Origin: Pseudomonas putida
Lineage (GTDB): Bacteria > Pseudomonadota > Gammaproteobacteria > Pseudomonadales > Pseudomonadaceae
Length of the DNA: 64,000 nt
Reading direction: 5' to 3'
Assembly (NCBI RefSeq): GCF_028682455.1
Contig: NZ_JANHLD010000001.1
Span: 372,001 to 436,000 of the forward strand
The position numbers and the translations under genes were made by a program. Shown one piece after another: positions 59,780 through 64,000 of this stretch; the stretch's first letter is position 1; each line of letters begins with the position of its first letter. Below the pieces are notes generated by a model. It was not told the origin of the DNA, did no database searches, and worked only from the letters and a program-made list of their open reading frames with translations.

Positions 59780-61734
59780 GAAATGGCCCCAAGTACGACA
59801 AGAGTGTCAAAATGGATTGCCCAGAATGGATCGAGCTTGCCCGTTGCTATTTCCGAATTTATTTCTGTTATCTTGTCGGCATATGATCGTCCAGTGTCAG
59901 CGATCTCTGATAATATTTCATCGATTCTATGTTTTGTGGGGGCGCTTGAAGATAGTACTGGGTCGGGAGAGTCGTTGTCATTTGTGATTTCAATGATGTA
60001 GCGAAGGGAAAGTAAACGTCGTATATCTTGGTCGTCGGCATGGACTCCATAGTGGGTGCAGAAGATACAGGTTTCTGGAGACTGACAATTGGGGGTAGGA
60101 GCATGATGAGTAAAACCATTTGCATGCTCGGGTTCAGTCAGCGCTTTTTTCGTACAAGCGCCGATGTTAGTTTTGCTGTCATGTGTTGATTCGTCTAAAA
60201 TAATTACTGGAATTTTTGAGGCAGAACGCGTTCTGTCGATTGCTGATTGGTGCATTGCCTCAAAAAAACTCGTCATTTCCTTTACGTAATCTTCCAAGGC
60301 GGGACGACTATAGCTTTGGCGTATAGTCTCCTCCGTGTTTCCAAGTTTCTCTGCCGTCAGCAGCATATCTCCGCCGCTAAGCTTTATATATTGATAGCTT
60401 ATATTTTTTCTCCACTGGGTTGGATTAATCCATACCGTATTCGGAAGAATCATTCCAAGGTGTTTTTTGAACGCCCTTAAAGCGGATGTCGAAACAACAG
60501 AGATACTATCTCTGCTTCGGTGTGTACTCACAGGTATCGGAAATGCTAAATCAGTTTTTTCATTAGCGATAAGCCAGTCACGAATCTTTAGGTGCTTGTC
60601 AAATACCGATGAGAAGCGCGCTCCGAACTCGGGCAGCACTGTCTTTCCCTTAGCCCTATACTTAACCCCGGACATGCGTTTACCTTGCGTTGTAGGCACG
60701 ATTTCTAAGGAAGTAAGGCGGAGTTGTTTAGCGACGCTCGTATTGCAACCAGTAGCCGCGATGAACGCAAGAAATCCGGCTGTAATTGCGTGGATACCTA
60801 AACGGATTCTTGTTAATGATCGTAAGTCGGAGTTCCGATCTTCTATGCGATAGCGCGTTTGATCGAAACGGGATCTCTCAATCACCGTCGTTGCGGCCCG
60901 CCAGTCCAGCCCATAATGACGTGTGACATCGGGCCAAGAAGGAAAGTGAGGTGATGACTCTAATAGCTTGGCGATAGAAAAATGATCAGGATTTCTTGAA
61001 GCGAAGTGGACGGACCAAAGATAATATGTAGGGTTGTCTGGCGAAACTATCTTTAAGGGAAGCGGAGCGCCTTCCACAAGCACGCGATAGGCTTCCTCTA
61101 CGTAGCAGACTAACGTTGCGAATGTCCTCGCTTGAGTATCTGAGTCGGGGAGCTCAAGACTGATATGTCTAGAGTTATCTCGGCTTTGAGTGATGTAAGT
61201 CGCAAAGCCTTTTATTTCATTCTCGCTTAGCTCTGTGGTCGACGCTATTATGAAGCGCGCTGCACGTTGGTATGATGATGCGGTGCTTAGCTTGATCGGG
61301 CTGTCGTTAATTCCTGATTTTCTTACCCGCATCAATAGATTGGCAGTATATGCGAAGTAAGCGCTTCGCATGGATGCTAAATTATTGAATTCGTATGCTT
61401 GTTCTTGTGCGTCAATCCAATCCATAAACCTTGAGAATTCACCAAACATTCCAATTGCGGTGCTGGCTGGCCTTCTGCTTAATTCTTCAAGCATGAAGCG
61501 CGCTATTGGTATCCTATGTTTATCTAGCGAGGCGAGGTCAACGGGACAGCTTAAGTGCTGAGGGAGTTTACTGCCTCTCTTTGTATAACACAGTGAGCCA
61601 ATATCCAGGGTGCGCGAGCACGAAGCGTATTTATTGAATACGTTCAGAACTGAAAGCTCAGGTCGCATTATATGTACGTTGTCATCAGCAGGCAGGAATT
61701 CCATAGTCTTTCTCTGGATGAGAGTCTGTTTCAT
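59776..61734 (-). CDS. ginB: Tyrosine recombinase-fold protein GinB-like, catalytic residues altered
   Basis: A 652-residue protein of the same fold. The box I position reads FIAATGCNTSVAKQLRL, with Asn where the first Arg is expected. The box II region reads NPTQWRKNISYQYI, keeping the second Arg but with Thr in place of the His. A Tyr follows in EETIRQSYSRPALEDY. The C-terminus has NCQSPETCIFCTHYGVHADD, a Cys/His zinc motif. It may act as a structural partner of GinA and GinC. It is coupled to both neighbours by 4-nt overlaps. Confidence 0.75.
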   Translation of the reverse strand: MKQTLIQRKTMEFLPADDNVHIMRPELSVLNVFNKYASCSRTLDIGSLCYTKRGSKLPQHLSCPVDLASLDKHRIPIARFMLEELSRRPASTAIGMFGEFSRFMDWIDAQEQAYEFNNLASMRSAYFAYTANLLMRVRKSGINDSPIKLSTASSYQRAARFIIASTTELSENEIKGFATYITQSRDNSRHISLELPDSDTQARTFATLVCYVEEAYRVLVEGAPLPLKIVSPDNPTYYLWSVHFASRNPDHFSIAKLLESSPHFPSWPDVTRHYGLDWRAATTVIERSRFDQTRYRIEDRNSDLRSLTRIRLGIHAITAGFLAFIAATGCNTSVAKQLRLTSLEIVPTTQGKRMSGVKYRAKGKTVLPEFGARFSSVFDKHLKIRDWLIANEKTDLAFPIPVSTHRSRDSISVVSTSALRAFKKHLGMILPNTVWINPTQWRKNISYQYIKLSGGDMLLTAEKLGNTEETIRQSYSRPALEDYVKEMTSFFEAMHQSAIDRTRSASKIPVIILDESTHDSKTNIGACTKKALTEPEHANGFTHHAPTPNCQSPETCIFCTHYGVHADDQDIRRLLSLRYIIEITNDNDSPDPVLSSSAPTKHRIDEILSEIADTGRSYADKITEINSEIATGKLDPFWAIHFDTLVVLGAIS

Positions 61735-63197
61735 TTTATCTGCTCTCCCGAGATGCTAGTGAGAACATGCTTGAAGAGCTCCTCTTCAAATTCATGCTGG
61801 ATGCTTTTTTTCCACTCCATTCTTGTCTTGTAGTTTAGGTATTGTAATGTGGTGTTCTTGTTTGTGTGCCCCATGCGCTGCTGGACATGTTCAATTGCAT
61901 AATTTGTGCTCGTGTTGCCAAAATGCTTAATTTGGCTTTCCATAAGATTCATTCCAAATGTGGCGCGCAAGTCATGGAATTTGAATTTTTTGAAATTTGG
62001 ATGAGTGCGAAATATTCTGGGAAGAAGTATTTGCTGGATGTGAACACGAAGGGCGGCTCCGTCTTGTATATTTACTTGCTGCGCTCTGCGGCTCATATTC
62101 CCGTTCGATGTGAACATTTTCTGGCTTTTGCTCGATATTTCTCGCCTGCTTGTGTAGTAAGGAATTCCACTCTTGCTCAAAAAAACATAGTTGTCTTTGG
62201 AGTCTCCGTAATAAGAGCGTAGTCGCCGCTTAATAGCTTCAGGGCACCTGCTATAAATAATTATGTCTTTCACTAACCAGCCTGGGACTAATAGTGTCAT
62301 TTTTTTATTTTTCTTTGTATCTATTAAGGTTCCAGAGCCTATGGCGAGCCTTAAATTTCCATCGGAGTCGAGCCTGCCTTCAAAATCTCGTATTCGGAGG
62401 GTACCAATTGTCTGGATGCGTGCGCCCGTAAATAGAGCAAGATAAAATATAAGCTGATATTCACGCGAGGAGTGATGTAACGTTTTTAGAACGATAGCTT
62501 GCTCGTCGGTGGTTAATGGGCGAAGTTCCTCGTCATCTTTGATGTACTCGGCACAGCTTTGTTTAGATCCTCCCTTGAGGGATAGGTTATGAGAGGAAAT
62601 CTTTACTTTTCCGGCAGCTCCGTACTCAGTCTTAACGAAAAGCTCTCTGTTGATTCTCGTGAAAGCTATGCCGTCACCGCATGGCTGGTTTACTAAGCCC
62701 CACTTTGTGATGGCGTCATAAAAATTAACTACAGCGTTAATTCTGGATTTTGCTGTGCTTGTTGAGAGTTCTGCATTATCCACAAAGTTCAGTAATTGCT
62801 CTCTATATCGATATGTCACTTTCAGACGATCATTTTCCGGAAAGTGAAGAAAATTAAGTTTCTGATCCTCCAGGAAGCGCAGATAGTCAAGTAAGTGGTC
62901 CGCAATACCTCTGTATGTCTTCGACTCATATCCAGGCTCACGTTCTAGTTTCGTCGTCAGGTAAAGATTTCCGATGAGCCATGGCTCACCATTACCCTGT
63001 ATTAAAACTGGAAAGTTTGGGTAGTAACCACTTTCGCTGCGTGTGAATATATCGTCCAGCGCCTTCGTCGAGTCGAGGGGGAAGTCTATGTTTATGCTTT
63101 TAAGTTCTAGCAGAAAGAACTCAGGAATTAGAACTCTTCGCGCTTTTGATTCATAGCGGCAACTGTTGCCTTTGAATTTTTGATTTTGATTAGTCAT
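61731..63197 (-). CDS. ginA: Tyrosine recombinase GinA-like
   Basis: A 488-residue phage-integrase-type recombinase with a complete catalytic set: Arg in LFTGARIQTIGTLRIRDF, His-x-x-Arg in FKFHDLRATFGM, His in QRMGHTNKNTTLQYLNY and the nucleophile Tyr in the same segment. The SAM-like N-terminal domain is at about residues 90-170. It is the first gene of the four-gene unit; ATG 63197 lies within a 20-bp inverted-arm element. It is AT-rich and most like Gin A-type integrases by length and order. Confidence 0.82.
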   Translation of the reverse strand: MTNQNQKFKGNSCRYESKARRVLIPEFFLLELKSINIDFPLDSTKALDDIFTRSESGYYPNFPVLIQGNGEPWLIGNLYLTTKLEREPGYESKTYRGIADHLLDYLRFLEDQKLNFLHFPENDRLKVTYRYREQLLNFVDNAELSTSTAKSRINAVVNFYDAITKWGLVNQPCGDGIAFTRINRELFVKTEYGAAGKVKISSHNLSLKGGSKQSCAEYIKDDEELRPLTTDEQAIVLKTLHHSSREYQLIFYLALFTGARIQTIGTLRIRDFEGRLDSDGNLRLAIGSGTLIDTKKNKKMTLLVPGWLVKDIIIYSRCPEAIKRRLRSYYGDSKDNYVFLSKSGIPYYTSRREISSKSQKMFTSNGNMSRRAQQVNIQDGAALRVHIQQILLPRIFRTHPNFKKFKFHDLRATFGMNLMESQIKHFGNTSTNYAIEHVQQRMGHTNKNTTLQYLNYKTRMEWKKSIQHEFEEELFKHVLTSISGEQIK

Positions 63198-63206
63198 GCA
63201 TAATCA
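63187..63206. repeat. Inverted arms around the ginA start codon
   Basis: TGATTA (63187-63192) and TAATCA (63201-63206) are perfect inverted arms around GTCATGCA, which contains the ginA start codon complement. GTCATG also forms the centre of the inverted element at the left island junction (57100-57118). Confidence 0.4.
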
Positions 63207-63643
63207 CCACGGCGCTGAAAAATTACTTTCTTGGGTGGTTATGCAGCTTTGTTTATAAAGACCAAGGATCAACCCTGATAAGCTGATTCGCTCTACTGTT
63301 CGGGTGTTAGCTTGGTAGGTTTTATATGGGAAATAAAGATAAGACGACACACTTACTCTCCAATTAGAATATTATGGAAAGTAAGGTCGTCCATATCCTC
63401 TTAACGGGGGCCGCCTCACCGTGCCATCATATACCGTGAAGATTTTGCGTTAAATAAATTTTGTCTATCAGAATTTTCTTTCCGATAGTATGATCGAGTG
63501 CTAAGGTTTGATGGAGTTGCAAAATTCTGGAGCCTAGCGGTTATTTGTTCCTCAAACTGACTACGCCTGGCCTCAGACGGGCGACCTCCTAGGCAGGGAT
63601 TCTGAATTGGATCCCCTAGATTTCCGTACCTCCATTCCAATTG
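63198..63643. other. Non-coding or decayed DNA upstream of ginA
   Basis: No convincing gene is seen in this 446-bp stretch. A 74-codon minus-strand frame (63416-63640, TTG start) lacks a Shine-Dalgarno and recognisable features. GTCCATAT occurs at 63388-63395, echoing the TATGGAC repeats of the left end. The ginA promoter must lie here but could not be fixed. Confidence 0.4.
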
Positions 63644-63844
63644 TCATGGGGCGGTCAGTTCAGCTTGCGCCGGATATTGACGTACGATTGGTGCGACATT
63701 GTCAGCGCCTTCAGCCTGCAGAAGCGTGTGCACTGTCGCCAGGATTGGCTCCAGCTGATCCTTACTCACCGTAACTCGACTACCGCCATTGGCTTCAAAC
63801 TTCGGTGGTCCCGACGTCTCCGCATCTGATTGACGTGCCGCGCG
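63644..63844 (-). pseudogene. C-terminal fragment of an unidentified protein
   Basis: The minus strand encodes 66 residues with protein-like composition, including PPKFEANGGSRVTVSKDQLE and APIVRQYPAQAELTAP before the stop at 63644. There is a stop codon just upstream and no start with a ribosome site, so this looks like the 3' remnant of a gene cut in an earlier rearrangement. GC content is chromosomal-like, unlike the gin genes. Confidence 0.45.
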
Positions 63845-63930
63845 TCATGCAACCATACAAGATGATGTCACCGTGAGATTACTGGGTTAATATACAGTTC
63901 TATGGACAGCTGACCCAGCAGGAGGATTTG

Positions 63931-64000
63931 ATGTCTCTCTCTCGTGGCATTGTGGAAATCAGAACGCTTGATGAACTGTCATCTCTGTACGAGATTGCCC
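63931..64000 (+). CDS. Start of an unidentified cargo gene (cut by window edge)
   Basis: AGGAGG lies 6 bases upstream of ATG 63931. The 23 visible codons read MSLSRGIVEIRTLDELSSLY followed by EIA. This is too little to assign a family. It is divergent from the fragment on the other strand and is the first candidate cargo gene of the island. Confidence 0.65.
   Translation, partial: MSLSRGIVEIRTLDELSSLYEIA

Noticed and set aside
63416..63640. 74-residue minus-strand frame upstream of ginA
   Set aside because: TTG start, no ribosome binding site and no recognisable features; kept only as part of the region description.

Overview
The window is GC-rich chromosomal DNA of a fluorescent Pseudomonas, most likely of the P. 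putida group. From memory, the gene order (moaB-moeA, yegS, cheV, slt, uup, fadBA, topA, sulA-lexA-psrA, nagZ, mfd, gapB, apbE-sthA, lolCDE, copRS-like, queF, mlaA, rssBC, then a PhoD-like gene) follows the chromosome of P. putida KT2440 and partly that of P. aeruginosa. REP palindromes at gene ends fit the same group. No database search was run; family names come from recognisable motifs, lengths and context.

Regions. 1-800: a partial glycine-zipper protein, tRNA-Pro(CGG) and a small YgdI/YgdR-type lipoprotein. 975-5500: moaB-moeA (molybdenum cofactor), convergent with a glycosyltransferase and a ManC-type GDP-mannose enzyme. 5500-10400: lipid kinase YegS, a NarL-type two-component pair, a pseudo-Hpt protein and divergent cheV. 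10450-16400: MOSC protein, Slt transglycosylase, ABC-F ATPase Uup, a universal stress protein and a small membrane protein. 16900-23300: fadBA and topA. 23400-28000: lexA-sulA (two SOS boxes), divergent psrA with tandem operators, an L,D-transpeptidase and nagZ. 28000-37000: SNF2 helicase, csiV and mfd on the minus strand, then gapB. 39000-56100: apbE, sthA, lolCDE, a copper-type sensor/regulator pair with a cupredoxin, queF, mlaA, and the RssB/RssC-type pair.

Two mobile layers lie on this conserved backbone. First, two apparently identical 1,922-nt group IIC introns (37027-38948 and 51947-53868) sit directly after the T-tracts of the intrinsic terminators of gapB and mlaA, each with an intact maturase. 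Second, from about 57110 to the right edge the DNA becomes AT-rich and carries four minus-strand genes coupled by 4-nt overlaps: three large tyrosine recombinases and a small coiled-coil protein. This matches the ginABCD operon of GInt genomic islands. The island has cut a PhoD-like phosphatase gene at its metal-site motif. The intergenic DNA at the junction is full of TATGGAC-type inverted and direct repeats, probably recombinase sites. Cargo begins near 63900 and continues outside the window.

Functional links: PsrA, encoded here, carries two overlapping operators at its own promoter, and the fadBA promoter has a weaker pair with the same 13-bp offset, as expected for its role in fatty-acid control. 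LexA boxes control lexA-sulA. LolCDE and MlaA both serve the outer membrane. NagZ, Slt and the YkuD protein handle peptidoglycan.
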